From: Miscanthus floridulus | Lineage: Eukaryota > Streptophyta > Magnoliopsida > Poales > Poaceae | Direction: 5' to 3' | DNA: 64,000 nucleotides | Assembly (NCBI RefSeq): GCF_019320115.1 | Contig: NC_089593.1 | Location: 15,838,789-15,902,788 of the forward strand | Shown here: one piece after another, positions 10,662-21,726 of the stretch | Layout: each line of letters begins with the position of its first letter | How positions within the stretch are numbered: position 1 is the first letter of the stretch | The notes under the pieces: model-generated | The model's database searches: none | Told to the model about the DNA's origin: nothing | Seen by the model: the letters and a program-made list of their open reading frames with translations, nothing else | Translations under genes and position numbers: made by a program

Positions 10662-11710
10662 ATGGCTTAAGTTGTGTTCAACCATGTGGGGGGCAAACCA
10701 CTGTTCTTTGATGGCACATGCTATGATTATTGGAAGAGAAAAATGAATATGTATCTTGGTTCAATCAATGACCAAGTGTGGGATGTAACCGAGAGTGACT
10801 ATATGATTCTTGATCCGGACAATCTCACCAACATCGACAAGGCCAACAAGCAATGCAAGACAATGGCTCTCAACACCATCTACAATGCCATTGATTCCAA
10901 GGTGTTTGAGCAATTCAAAGATTGTGATAAAGCTAGTGAAGTGTGGAAGAGATTGGAGGAGACCTATGAGGGCACACCAGCGGTGAAGAGTGCCAAGCTA
11001 TATATCCTCAAGGACAAATTGACAAGCTTTAAGATGAAGGATGATGAGAGCATTCTAGAAATGTTCCATAGATTGCAAGTATTTGTCAATGACTTGAAGG
11101 CTTTGGGAGAGAAGATCAATGATGATGATGTCTCTCATCGGTTTTTGATGTACTTACCTCCTAGATTTGAGACATTGAGATTGATCATCATTAGAGGAGG
11201 ATTGAAGCAACTCACCCCTAACCAAGTACTAGATGATGTCATGACACAAGAGATATACCATGTGGAAAGGGAGGGGGTTGACAAAGATGACAAGAAGGAA
11301 GATGAAGACAAGAAGAAGAAGAATGTGGCATTCAAGGCTAGCTCATCACTCAAGAACAAAGGCAAGTCCAATAAAGAAGAATCAAGTGATGATGAAGATG
11401 CTAGTGACATTGATGATGAAGCCATGGCTCTCTTTGTGCGTAAGTTTGGAAGATTCATGAAGAAGAAGGGCTATGGTGCAAGAAAGAGAAGAGACAACAA
11501 CAAGAGTAAAGAATATGTGAGGAGATGCTACAATTGCAAGAGCCCTGATCATGTTGTAGCGGATTAACCCTACAATAGTGATAATGATGAGGATGAGAAG
11601 AAGAAACACAAGAAGGACAAGAAAGAAAAGAAGGAGAAGGAGAAGAAGATGACCTTCCAAAGAAGAAGAAGGGTGGAGGCTATGTTGTCACTTGGGATAG
11701 TGATGGATCT
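10662..11710 (+). pseudogene. Copia Gag (broken)
   Basis: The natural ATG is probably at 10662, in frame with the rest, but codon 3 is TAA. After it the frame is open to 11567. It contains LFFDGTCYDYWKRKMNMYL near the N-terminus, YILKDKLTSFKMKDDESI, a lysine/acid-rich stretch and the first half of a zinc knuckle (CYNCKSPDH). A TAA replaces the expected third zinc-binding Cys at 11565, and a frame change follows before 11711. Gag would form the particle that holds element RNA. The family is clear from the order of motifs; function is lost. Confidence 0.88.
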
Positions 11711-12757
11711 TTGGATAGCAATGACTCTAGTGATGATGGCAAGAAATCTATCAAGAAAGCACTAGCAAGCATCGCCATCAACAACAAGCCTTTCATCTTT
11801 GACACTCCATCGATATGTCTTATGGCAAAGCCTACTAAGGTAAAATATGATGTGAGTGATGATGATTGTGAAAGTGATGATTGTAGGAGTGATGATGAGG
11901 AGGAGTACACTAAGGAGGAGCTCATAGACATGTGTGAGCAAGTGCACACTTGCTTTAAGATGAAGAGAAAGGAGTGCAAAGAATTGCGCAAGAAGATCAA
12001 ATCTCTTGAGCAATCCTTTGATGAGCTAAATGCCTCTCATAAGAGTCTAAGGGAAGATCATGATATGCTTGGCAAATCTCACTCTAAGCTTGAAAAGGCT
12101 CACTCCTCTCTCCTCAAGCAAGTCAAGGAGGAAGAAGCCAAGAAAGAGCAAGTGATTGTGTCTTGTGATGTGGGACTAACATGTGATATTATTGATGAAT
12201 CCTTTTATAAGCCCAATGTTGTTGCTCCCATTAACCCTTCTTATAGCACTACTACTTCCACTTCACCTTTGAGTGATGGTTTCACTTATGATGCCTCACT
12301 AATGGTGGAAAATGAGAACCTCAAGAAGGAGGTGAATGAGCTCACTCGTACCTTTGGCAATGCCTATGGTGGATATGCCCGCTTGCTAAAGTGCTTGGGT
12401 AGCCAAAGGTTTTTTTCTCTCAATAAAGAGGGATTGGTCTATACACCCAAGAAAGGTAAGGTGGCCTTTGTCACTCCCAAAGCTATCTTTGTGAAGGGCA
12501 ATGGTCGGTTTTGCAATAGATGCAAGCAAGTTGGGCATATAGAGCAACATTGCAAGACTAACAAGAATAAGCAACCTAGTGTATCCTCAATTAAATTTGA
12601 TTCTTGTTACATGCTTGTTAAGGGTGCCAATGGTGTGAAGGCTAAGTTTATTGGTACACCAATTATGAGCCCAAAGAAGAAGGCCATTTGGGTACCCAAG
12701 ACCTTGGTAACTAACCTTCAAGGACCCAAGAAAGTTTGGGTACCTAAAAGGAATTGA
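11711..12757 (+). pseudogene. Copia Gag-Pol linker with coiled coil and zinc knuckle
   Basis: An open frame of 348 codons has an acidic start, a long predicted coiled coil (about residues 75-145, rich in Lys/Glu/Leu), a second coil near residues 200-215, a complete CCHC zinc knuckle (CNRCKQVGHIEQHC) and a C-terminal run of IWVPKTL/VWVPKRN repeats. This layout is typical of the SIRE/Maximus lineage, in which gag carries an extended coiled-coil region before protease. It is in a different frame from the gag segment upstream. Confidence 0.85.
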
Positions 12758-12769
12758 TCTTCTTTTATA

Positions 12770-12960
12770 GGTCAATTATAAAGCCGGAGGAAGGCATTGG
12801 GTTCTTAATAGTGGGTGCACACAACACATGAACGGTGATTTAAGAATGTTCAATTTAATCAATGAGAATGAGAGCAATGTGATTGATTGTATCACATTTG
12901 GTGACAACGACAAAGACAAGGTCAAAGGTCTTGTGCATATTTGGTGTGGATGATGTAGAG
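12770..12960 (+). pseudogene. Copia protease, active-site Asp replaced
   Basis: The frame reads HWVLNSGCTQHM where copia proteases have Asp-Ser-Gly. The catalytic Asp codon (GAT) is AAT here, at about 12813. The frame then meets a stop near 12950. The protease would cut the polyprotein. This copy cannot be active. Confidence 0.8.
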
Positions 12961-13900
12961 ATCATAAGTGTTGATGGCTCTAACTTGACATTGAAAGGAT
13001 TTAGATATAAAAATCTATACTTGGTTGATTTCAATGCTAGAGAAGCTCAATTGTCAACATGTTTGCTCACTAAGTCTAGCATGAGTTGGTTATGGCATAA
13101 AAGGTTTGGTCATGTTGGAATGAAACAATTGAACAAGTTGATTAAGCATGATCTAGTTAGAGGCTTGAAAGATGTCACATTTGAGAAGGATAAGCTTTGT
13201 AGTGCATGTCAAGCCAGAAAGCAAGTTGGCAACACACATCCTAAGAAGAGCATGATGAGTACATCTAAGGCATTTGAGTTGTTGCACTTGAATTTGTTTG
13301 GACCAACCACTTACACTAGCATTGGTGGAAGCAAATATGGATTTGTGATTGTGGATGATTTCACTAGATACACATGGGTGTTCTTTCTTATTGACAAGAG
13401 TGATGTATTTGCAACCTTCAAGACATTCATTAAGAGAATTCACAATGAGTTTGAAACAACCATAAAAAAAGTGAGAAGTGACAATGGAAGTGAGTCCAAG
13501 AATACAAAAATTGATGAGCTTTGTGATGAGTTTGGAATTAGGCATCAATTCTTGGCCAAGTACACTTCTCAATCAAATGACCTAGTTGAGAGGAAGAATA
13601 GAACTTTAATTGACATGGCAAGATCAATGTTGAGTGAGTACAATGTGAGTCATTCATTTTGGGCTGAAGCAAACAACATGGTTTGCTACTATAGCAACCG
13701 ACTCTATTGTCATCCCATGAAGGAGAAGACACCATATGAGCTCTTGAATGAAAGAAAACCCAATATTGCATACTTTTAGGTTTTTGGTTGCAAATGCTAT
13801 ATATTAAAGAAAGGCATAAGATTGAGCAAGTTTGAGAAGAAATGTGATGAAGGTTTCTTACTTGGTTACTCCACTACTAGCAAGGCATATAGAGTTTGAA
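12883..13900 (+). pseudogene. Copia integrase (broken)
   Basis: The main open stretch is 12883-13779. It has the GAG-pre-integrase zinc motif (LWHKRFGHVGM, then CSACQARKQ). The core follows: LNLFGPTTYTS, where the first catalytic Asp is Asn, then VDDFTRYTWVFFL, VRSDNGSE with the second Asp, and VERKNRTL with the catalytic Glu. The TAG at 13777-13779 and a TGA near 13898 interrupt the C-terminal region. The integrase would insert element cDNA. The Asp-to-Asn change alone should inactivate it. Confidence 0.9.
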
Positions 13901-13902
13901 AT

Positions 13903-15520
13903 TTGGCTAGTGGTACTCTTGAGGAGGTTCATGATGTGAAATTTGATGAAACTAATGGCTCCCAAGAGGAAGATGAGAATCTAGATGATGTGAGAGGCAC
14001 TCAATTGGTCAATGCAATGAAGAACATGGACATTGGTGATATAAGGCCTAGAGAGGTGATTGATGTTGAAGATGACAAGAATCAAGTGCTCTCTAACTCA
14101 AATGTGCAAGCTAGTGGTTCTCATGATCATGATCAAGCAAGTGCTAGTGATGACAAAGTGCAAGATCAATAACAAGTGGCTAGTTTATCATCTCAACCAA
14201 GTGATCAATCAAATGCAAGCAATCAAGTGCAAGTGCTCCAACCAACCAATGTTGCAAGAGATCATCCATTGGACTCTATAATTGGTGATATCTCTAGAGG
14301 TGTGCAAACAAGATCAAGATTGGCATCGTTTTGTGAACACTTCTTATTTGTCTTATCCATTAAACCAAAGAAGATAGATGAAGCTTTGAAGAATGTTGAT
14401 TGGGTAAATGCTATGCATGAAGAGCTAAACAACTTCACAAGAAATCAAGTATGGGAGTTAGTTGAGAGGCTTAAGGATCATAATGTGATTGGAACAAAAT
14501 GGGTCTTTCAGAACGAGCAAGATCAAGATGGGATAGTTGTAAGGAACAATGCAATATTAGTGGCTCAAGGTTACACTCAAGTTAAAGGTCTTGACTTTGG
14601 AGAAACAATGCCCCGGTTGCAAGATTGGAAGCTATTAGGATCTTGTTAGCCTATGCTTGTGCCCATGACATCAAGTTGTACCAAATGGATGTGAAGAATG
14701 CATTTCTCAATGGGTGCATCAATGAGCTTGTGTATGTTGAGCAACCTCCCGGTTTTGAAGATGAGAAGAAGCCCAACCATGTCTACAAGTTGAAAAAGGC
14801 TTTGTATGGATTAAAACAAGCACCTAGAGTATGGTATGAGAGATTGAGGGATTTCCTACTCTCTAAGGGGTTCAAGATGGGAAAGGTTGACACCACTCTC
14901 TTCACCAAGAAGCTAGGCAATGACTTATTTGTGTTGCAAATCTATGTTGATGATATCATATTTGGATCGACCAATCAAGATTTTTGTGAGAAGTTTGGAA
15001 AGATGATGGCAAGTGAGTTTGAGATGTCCATGATTGGAGAGCTTAGTTACTTCTTTGGTCTTCAAATCAAGCAAATGAAGAATGGCATACTTGTGAGTCA
15101 AGGCAAGTACATCAAAGACATGCTCAAGAAGTTTGGCATGGATGAAAGCAAAGCTATTAGTACACCAATAGATAGTGATGCTAGTGGCAACATGATGGAT
15201 CAAAAGATGTATCGGTCTATGATTAGAAGCCTACTCTATATGACCGCATCAAGGCCAGATGTGATGTTTAGTTTATGCATGTGTGCTAGATTTCAAGCCT
15301 CACCAAGAGAAAGTCATTTGAAGGCAACAAAGAGAATATTGAGATACTTGAAGCATACACAAAATGTTGGATTGTGGTATCCCAAAGGAGCAAGATTTGA
15401 GTTGATTAGATATTCAGACTCCGATTACGCAGGATGCAAAGTTGAGAGAAAGAGCACATCGGACACATGTCAACTATTGGGGATCACTTGTGTCTTGGTC
15501 ATCAAAGAAGCAAAATAGTG
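13903..15520 (+). pseudogene. Copia reverse transcriptase (broken)
   Basis: The integrase-RT linker (13903-14172, acidic) ends in a TAA. It continues at 14176-14649 with NVDWVNAMHEELNNFTRNQVW and TKWVF. A one-base loss near 14607 moves the frame, and the rest is open at 14625-15518: YQMDVKNAFLNG, EQPPGFED, YGLKQAPRVWYERL, the catalytic box IYVDDIIFGS, and SRPDVMFSLCMCARFQ. These are copia reverse transcriptase motifs in full order. The YVDD catalytic Asp pair is kept. Confidence 0.92.
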
Positions 15521-15875
15521 TAGCACTTTCAACCGCCGAAGCGGAGTACATTTCGGCTGGTAGTTGTTGTGCACAATTACTATGGATGAAAGCTACTTTG
15601 AGTGATTTTGGAATCAAGTTCAAGCAAGTGCCATTGCTATGAGACAATGAGAGTGCAATCAAGTTCACCAATAATCTGGTTCAACATGCAAGAATAAAGC
15701 ACATTGATGTCCACCACCATTTCATAAGAGATCACCAACAAAAGGGGATATTTGCATTGAGAGTGTGGGCACCGATGATGAACTTGCCGATATCTTCACC
15801 AAGACACTTGATGAGAAGAGGTTTTACAAGCTAAGGAATGAATTGAACATACTTGACTTCTCAAATATGTGTTGA
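15442..15875 (+). pseudogene. Copia RNase H and 3' end of pol
   Basis: SDSDYAG lies at about 15415-15435. After a frame change, VSWSSKKQNSVALSTAEAEYISAG (15500-15560) carries the RNase H Glu motif. HARIKHIDVHHHFIRD follows near 15690-15735, then a truncated C-terminus ending about 15875. Stops occur at 15517 and 15640. Confidence 0.85.
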
Positions 15876-17024
15876 TGCACCCCCATTATATGATATGCCT
15901 CTCCTTCGAGCAAAGCAAGGTAAAGTTGATTGACATGTCATTCATCCTTTGCTAAGGACTTGTTTAGTGCATCTAGTCATTCCTATCATGTCTTAGGCTC
16001 ATTCATGAAAATTAAATGAATTTGATACTTGTATGGTACCACTATTGCTTGTATATTTGAAATGATCTAGTGGTAGTATATGACATGTTGTGGGCTTGTG
16101 AACCTAGTGTTTAATCTAGAAAATGACTATAAGTATTTAACTCAACATGGTGCATGATAACCCTTATTTGGAGGTGTGAAGAAGCTTGCCCTTGGATCAA
16201 ACCGAGTTAAATATCTTTTGCAAATGATCTAGATTAAACCAAATTGGGAAAATGGTCCTCAATTATCATGGTTTCACACAACCTATCTAAAATTTAAGCT
16301 CACCTTTTGTGGCCATTGATGACAAAGGGGGAGAAGTTATTCCCAAAGATAAGCAAAAGGGGGTTCCCAAAGATAAGCAAAAGGGGGAGAGAAATCAAAG
16401 ATAGTAAAGGAAGGGGATCAATTAAAATTTTGAAGCACACAAGTAGGGGGAGCAAGCTCATAAACTTGTATGTTGCATCTGAATGTGCATTACATATGTT
16501 TGCTTGCATAGCACAAGTTTTTAAAATTCCTTATCCATGCTTGTGTGATGTATGCTAGATTGTAGAAAATGATTGATGTAATGAAAACTAGCATGCATAT
16601 GATAGCTAGATATACCTTGATCTTTTACAAGTGGTACTAGAGCCTTGCTTCTAATGTTGATCTCACGAGGTATCTAGTTTGTCCTTGCTTTTCAAGTGAT
16701 ATCTAGCAAAATCTTGGTGCTAAGGATGGTGTTCAAATGGCAACTCCGATTGGTATCATGCTTTAAAGGTCCATTCTTTACACCTTAGCATCATTTGGTA
16801 TCTATTACTCTCCCAAACTTCAAATCCATGCATATGTGTAAGCTTTCAAATCCAAACTCTTAGCACATATATAGGGGGAGCTAATACTACCGGGGAGCTA
16901 ATACTACCAAATTGGATTGATGAAACTTATCCATAACCTTTACCATGGTAATATGCTTGGGCAAGCAACATGAATCCAAAAGATTTAATTGAATATCTTT
17001 GTAAATAGGTTGTCATCAATTACC
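15876..17024 (+). other. Long 3' non-coding region of the copia element
   Basis: No protein motif is present. The stretch holds several GGGGGAG purine tracts. A short tandem duplication (unit CCCAAAGATAAGCAAAAGGG) is at about 16340-16390. Long 3' regions with internal purine tracts are usual in SIRE-type elements, where an env-like ORF is sometimes found; none is recognisable here. Confidence 0.6.
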
Positions 17025-17038
17025 AAAAAGGGGGAGAT
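17025..17038 (+). other. Polypurine tract of the copia element
   Basis: AAAAAGGGGGAGAT lies directly before the right LTR. It is the plus-strand primer site for cDNA synthesis. Confidence 0.85.
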
Positions 17039-18956
17039 TAAAAGCCCTAGTTTGGTTTTGAATAATTGATAAAACCTAAGACTAACATTTGATCTAAGTG
17101 TATGAATTAGATAAGGTGGTTCAATCCAAGTGGTGAAGCAAGTGAGAGGTCCATGGTGATGAAGGTGGACATGAAATGAAAATGATCAAGCTTCAACTTG
17201 GAAAAGAAGAAAGAGAAAAACAAAAACCGAGAAGATCAAGGCAAAGGTATAAGATAGGGTTTTGTTTTGCACTCAAGACACCATAGAGGGTGTGAGTGAT
17301 TTAGGATCGATAGCCATACTATAAAGAGGGGAGATCTTTGGCTAAATGGTTTATTGAGTGCCACTAGGTGACATCATTCTTGCATATGCATTTAGGAACC
17401 TAGCGTGCTAACTTTGACCCTTGTAAAATGCTTTGAAAAATGCTAAAACACGTGCACACAAGTTCTACACTTTGTGGTTAGCAAGTTGGAAGCAAGGGTG
17501 AAGCAGTTGTGGACTTAGAAAAAGAAAAAGAGGAGAAGGTTCACGATTGGCCACTGGCCGTGGGGTGACTGGACTCACCTCGGGTGCGTCCGGTCATTTA
17601 TAGGCGCGGCGTGTTGTCCGGCCGAGACTGAGCAGAAGCGATCGGACGCTTGGGCCAGGTGCTCCGGCGCGTCTGGTCAACCTTTGGTGAGCGCGCGCAG
17701 AGAAGAAGAGAGAGGATTGGACACCGGGGTGTGTTAGGTCGCCTCTGACCTAACACGTCCAGTCATTAAAAACTGCCTCTTAACGCTTACTAGAAATGAT
17801 CGAACGCCGCGTGTACCTGTGTTAGGTCACATCAGCGGTGCATCCGGTCATCTTTTGACTACGTGAGCGGTCGGGAGATGACTGTTGGGATCGAGCAGCT
17901 CTGGTTCAAACGGGGACACATGGACAGCCATAGGCGATCGGACGCTGGCCGACCGGACGCTAGGGCACATCTGGTAAGTGCGTCTGGTCAGCTCGAGAGT
18001 GCCCAATGGCTCTTTGAGTCTTGGGGCTCCATAAATAGAAAGGTACCAGCTTGGGACTCCCTCTCTTGGCACTTTGACATACTTGACATCCTTGTGAGCC
18101 TAAACAAACACCTCTCACTCATCTCCCTCATTGATTCATCATCATAGTTAGATTGGGAGTGATTCCTAGTGCATTTGCTTGAGTGATTGCATCTAGTGGC
18201 ACTTGGGGATCGTTGTGGCTATGGATTTCTTATTTCTCTTGGTGGTTGCCACTACCTAGATAGCTTGGAGTAGTGAAGGAGCTTTGGTACATGTTGGTGA
18301 TTGTTTGTGGCTAGCTTTGGTATTTGTGAGGGGTCTTGCACCTTCCTTGGTGAAGAGCTGCAAGGTAGCTCTAGTAAATTGCTCATGTCATTGAGTTACC
18401 TCACTTGTGGGTAGGTTCTGGTGGTGCCTCTTGTGGTGGGCTAGGTGTGTGATACCTATTAGCCACCAAACCACCTAGTGTTGGTTGACACAACAGGGAC
18501 TAGCGTGTCGGCAAGCACATGAACCTCGGGAGAAAAAATGGTTGTCTCTTGCCCTTTGGTATTCTCCCAGTGATTGAATTGGTATTTATCTTGTGATTGG
18601 TTCATTCCTCGACACGGCGGTATAATCGCTATACTCACTCTTTTACATTCCTTGCAAACTAGTTGTCAAGCTCTTTAGTGTAATTAGTTTTGAGAGTTTG
18701 TCTTGCTTGCTAGTTTAGTATCACCTAGTGGAGCTCTTTAGTGTAGAACTGTTGAGAGCTCTTAGTGAGTAGTGACATAGCCATTATTTGTGCCTAGTGA
18801 TCACAGCAACTAGAATTGTTGAATAGGTGGCTTGCAACCCTCGTAGAGCTAGAGCAAAATTGCATTTTGCCATTTAGTATACTAACCTCTTGCTCTAGTG
18901 TATTTGTAAAAAAATTTATAGGCTATTCACCCCCTCTAGCCATTTAGGACCTTTCA
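17039..18956 (+). repeat. Right LTR of the copia element
   Basis: It starts TAAAAGCCCTAG (TG changed to TA) and ends GGACCTTTCA. It is 1918 bp against 1890 bp for the left copy. It shares the GC-rich CCGGT-word region and is followed by the target duplication TCAGC. Confidence 0.92.
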
Positions 18957-18961
18957 TCAGC

Positions 18962-19659
18962 CCCTCATTATTATGCCGGTTCTCCACCGCCTCCTAGGTT
19001 GCATCTACGCCATCCTTTAAGTTGGTTTGATCCAAGGGCTCACGTTGGACGCTCCAGCCTATATATATATCAGCCCATGCCCCCCTGAGAGGGCATAAAT
19101 CATTTTGAGAATTTAGAAACCCTAATCATCCTCAAAGCTCCACCATATTCTAGGGCATAGCTAGTTAAGCTAGGTCTAGTGGGAGGCAAGTAGGCTTCGC
19201 TTGGATTCCTGATCTTGTCAAGAGCGTGGTTTGGTATAATCTTTGTACCCCTCTCTCTTTTGTATCTCCATTACTTTTATATGCTAGTTATAATTGTTAT
19301 GACAATATCAGTATTCATCTTATTCATGTTCTTTGTTATAATATTCATGGTCTACTTTGATTATATGCTTAGTATAGTTGGATTATCATTATGTTCATGC
19401 ATAAGTTCGTATAGCACTCACTCTAAGGATCCATGGGTGGGTGGTCGATATTGTGTAAGCATGGTGCTTATATATTGTTTACCTACGGATACACCCTATA
19501 TTCTAGGTCATGTGGTAGATTGCGGATGTGACACTCCCATTGAGTCCTTTGTAGTCCACTCGCCAAATATAGGCGCACGTAGGGTTCAGTTACAAAGGAA
19601 GAGCAAGCTATGTTCTTAATCTTCCTTAGTAATATCCCTTATGTGTAGATATGATGATG
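18962..19659 (+). repeat. Left Athila-type LTR, second segment (3' truncated)
   Basis: It matches 27045-27354 followed by 29288-29680 of the right LTR, without the Mutator-like insert. A TATA-like run CCTATATATATATCAG at about 19058-19073 is followed by an AAACCCTAATCATCCTC leader-like stretch on the plus strand. The match ends at about 19659. The last roughly 600 bp present in the right LTR are missing, as are the primer site and gag. Confidence 0.8.
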
Positions 19660-19800
19660 ATTCCTACTTCTAGAAGCTTATGTGGAGCTCAGGTAGGGAT
19701 GAATATGAAAACATACTTGCATTGCATATATTGTAAAGTCAAAACGAGGATCCGAGGAGAAAGATGTCATACTCTTAGATCAAGATGTGCATGTGTGTCG

Positions 19801-19844
<44 letters not shown>

Positions 19845-20886
19845 ATGTATATATATGTGTGTGTGTGTGTGTGTGGTGGCTAACCTAATTCTACTATGCT
19901 CCTTGAAACATATCTCTCTTGTTTGAAACTTGAAAAACTTTTGCAAGAAAACATGGGCTATCTTATTATCTCTTCTTCTTTTTGCAATTGAAACTTTTCA
20001 AGAGACATTTACAATAACTTGGAGCATATATCCTATCAAGCATATTTTTGTGTCTATTCCCAATGTAGGAGTAGAACATTTTTAGGTGGATGGAAAAACA
20101 TATTATTGCGTACTCTAGAGTAGGAGCAACAGATGTATGTGGAGTGTGCGTGATCTTGATCTTGAGAGCATGATAAGTTTCTCAACAAGGGTCACAAGGT
20201 TTGATGAAACTCAATACAATGACAAGTAGTATATGTAGAAGGTTTCTCTAGTCTATATATGGCTCTGGTGGAATATTGCTTACCAAAAAGAGAGGTGTAG
20301 CTATTCTTTTTATTTTTTTGAAATAAAATTCTCCAATAACAAGACATCAAGAATCAAGTTCTCATTATTCTACTACATCTCATTTCACAACTTAAGTAAC
20401 ATGGGGTTCCTAATAATAAGTTCCCAATAGTAGCATGATTTCCAGGAAAAGTATTATGTGAGTCTATACTTAAGTCATGACTGAAATAATCTTTCCTCAG
20501 GTTTTAAAGTTGTTTTATTAAGTGATTTTCAATTCGGTTCGAAGCGGAAAGCGAAACATATATAAATAAAGTGTATTAGGCTCAAACCTGACCGTGGATG
20601 AAGCGCGAGGTGAAGTGGCATTGTGATGGGCCGGCCGGCCCATGTAGGAGGCCAGGTGGCCCACTCTCAGGCCTGTTTCGGTCCAACTTTGGTGAGCGTG
20701 GTTTTTGTTTTGTTGCTTTCTGCATTTCATGATTTTCACGATTGAATTTTGTCTTGATTTCGCGGTGTGCTTCTGCCACACTTGTTTTCCTGTATACCTT
20801 TATGCACAACATGTGGAGACAAACACATATCCAAAAAGAAATAGAGAACAGATAATAATAAGAAGACTTCATTAATATAAAGGCAC
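19660..20886. other. Non-coding interior of the Athila-type composite
   Basis: Apart from the microsatellite at 19800-19876 I see no gene. The sequence looks like the long untranslated part of an Athila-type element. A GC-rich patch at 20600-20690 with GGGCCGGCCGGCCC resembles the GGGGCC..GGCCCC words in this family's LTRs. Confidence 0.45.
19800..19876. repeat. (TA)n(TG)n microsatellite
   Basis: An alternating TA run of about 22 bp is followed by TG repeats, a short TA/TG mixture and a second TG run. It is a simple repeat, probably grown by slippage. The long valine/cysteine-rich ORF across it is an artefact. Confidence 0.95.
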
Positions 20887-20892
20887 TTTATT
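20887..20892 (-). terminator. Polyadenylation signal for the 21038-21634 ORF
   Basis: AATAAA on the minus strand lies 146 bp after the stop codon of the ORF at 21634-21038, in the AT-rich context GTGTAATAAAGTGCC. Confidence 0.5.
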
Positions 20893-21037
20893 ACACATGC
20901 ACAAACTAAACACAAACTTTTGATGACCTAACACAAACTTCAATATTCTAATGATCTGAGCTAAGCGAGTAACCTAAACATACTATCTTTAAACACTTGA
21001 CCTAACCACTCATGCCTTATTATTGACTACCTAATTT

Positions 21038-21634
21038 TTACTTCTTCATCTTAGCAACAAAATGATTCAAAGCATTTAGGTCATGTTGCAGGCTCTTGCC
21101 ATAGATGTGTTCTTCATCGATCCTTTGCTCTAGGGTATAGATAACATTAGAGAGGTATTCGATCTTCTTCTCTAAGAGAGCAATGGTCATCCATGGTTGC
21201 TTCTCAGCCTCTGGGATAGGTGGTGATGGCACCTTCCTCTTCTTCACCTTTGGCAGAATAACCTTGATCTGATCCGGCATAGCGTGAACTCCATCGATGA
21301 TGGTACAAGGGGTGACCGACTTATATTTTGCACATGTGACATCTCCAAACTTGTTGGTCTTCAATCTGGTCAGCACCTCATCCGCCCTTGGAGGAAGGAG
21401 GTTGATCTCCTTCGTCACCTTGATCGGCGGTGGCGCGTCAGGTTGACGTGGCTTGTCCTTGAGAAGTAGACATGGCGGCGACGGAGCAATCATCACCAGA
21501 CATCGGATGGCTTGGGCAAAGTAAGATTGGCTTGAGTGAATTGAGGTAACTTCTAGATGAGCGACGGTCAACACAAGCGCATCGGGCTTGTTGCGGGGAT
21601 CAAAACCATAGGGGACGATTTCTTTGTAGGCCAT
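21038..21634 (-). CDS. Uncharacterised 198-residue coiled-coil protein, 3' ORF of the Athila-type interior
   Basis: An uninterrupted frame starts at ATG 21634 in a good plant context (CCCATGGCC). It has no signal peptide or membrane segment, so it does not look like an env-type glycoprotein. Residues 60-80 are proline-rich. PKVKKRKVPSPP near residues 127-138 resembles a nuclear localisation signal. The last 50 residues (from LLEKKIEYLSNVI) look like a coiled coil. It lies about 520 bp downstream of the integrase remnant on the same strand. Unlike the broken pol beside it, it has no stop or frameshift. It has its own TATA box 84 bp upstream and AATAAA downstream. I do not recognise the family; it could be an accessory transposon protein or a captured host fragment. 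Confidence 0.55.
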   Translation of the reverse strand: MAYKEIVPYGFDPRNKPDALVLTVAHLEVTSIHSSQSYFAQAIRCLVMIAPSPPCLLLKDKPRQPDAPPPIKVTKEINLLPPRADEVLTRLKTNKFGDVTCAKYKSVTPCTIIDGVHAMPDQIKVILPKVKKRKVPSPPIPEAEKQPWMTIALLEKKIEYLSNVIYTLEQRIDEEHIYGKSLQHDLNALNHFVAKMKK

Positions 21635-21717
21635 GGGAACTAGAGAGGAGGAGAGTTTTGCTGCTGCTGAAGAGAGAAGGCTTTGATGGAATGGCTATGG
21701 AGGCGGGCAGAGGCTCA

Positions 21718-21726
21718 TTTATATAG
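21718..21726 (-). promoter_or_regulatory. TATA box upstream of the 3' ORF
   Basis: On the minus strand CCCCCTATATAAATGAGCC lies 84 bp before the ATG at 21634. It is followed by a CT-rich stretch (CTTCTCTCTTCAGCAGCAGC) typical of a plant 5' leader. Upstream, 21830-21910 is GC-rich and resembles the GGTGGGGCC..GGCCCCAC region of this family's LTR, so it may be promoter DNA derived from an LTR. Confidence 0.55.

Larger units (their letters stand above)
8712..18956 (+). mobile_element. Ty1/copia element, SIRE type, decayed
   Basis: The element is 10,245 bp. Its LTRs are 8712-10601 and 17039-18956, with a perfect target duplication TCAGC at 8707-8711 and 18957-18961. It has an initiator-Met-tRNA primer site, gag, protease, integrase, reverse transcriptase and RNase H in copia order, a long 3' non-coding region and a polypurine tract. 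Many stops and small frameshifts cut the polyprotein, and at least two catalytic Asp codons are changed to Asn. It was inserted into the left LTR of the Athila-type composite and is therefore younger than it. Confidence 0.95.

Noticed and set aside
19651..19926. Valine/cysteine-rich ORF across the microsatellite
   Set aside because: It is simple (TA)n(TG)n sequence that happens to lack stops.
21038..21634. Env-like gene of the Athila-type element
   Set aside because: It is in the right place, but there is no signal peptide, no hydrophobic segment and a nuclear-type basic motif instead.
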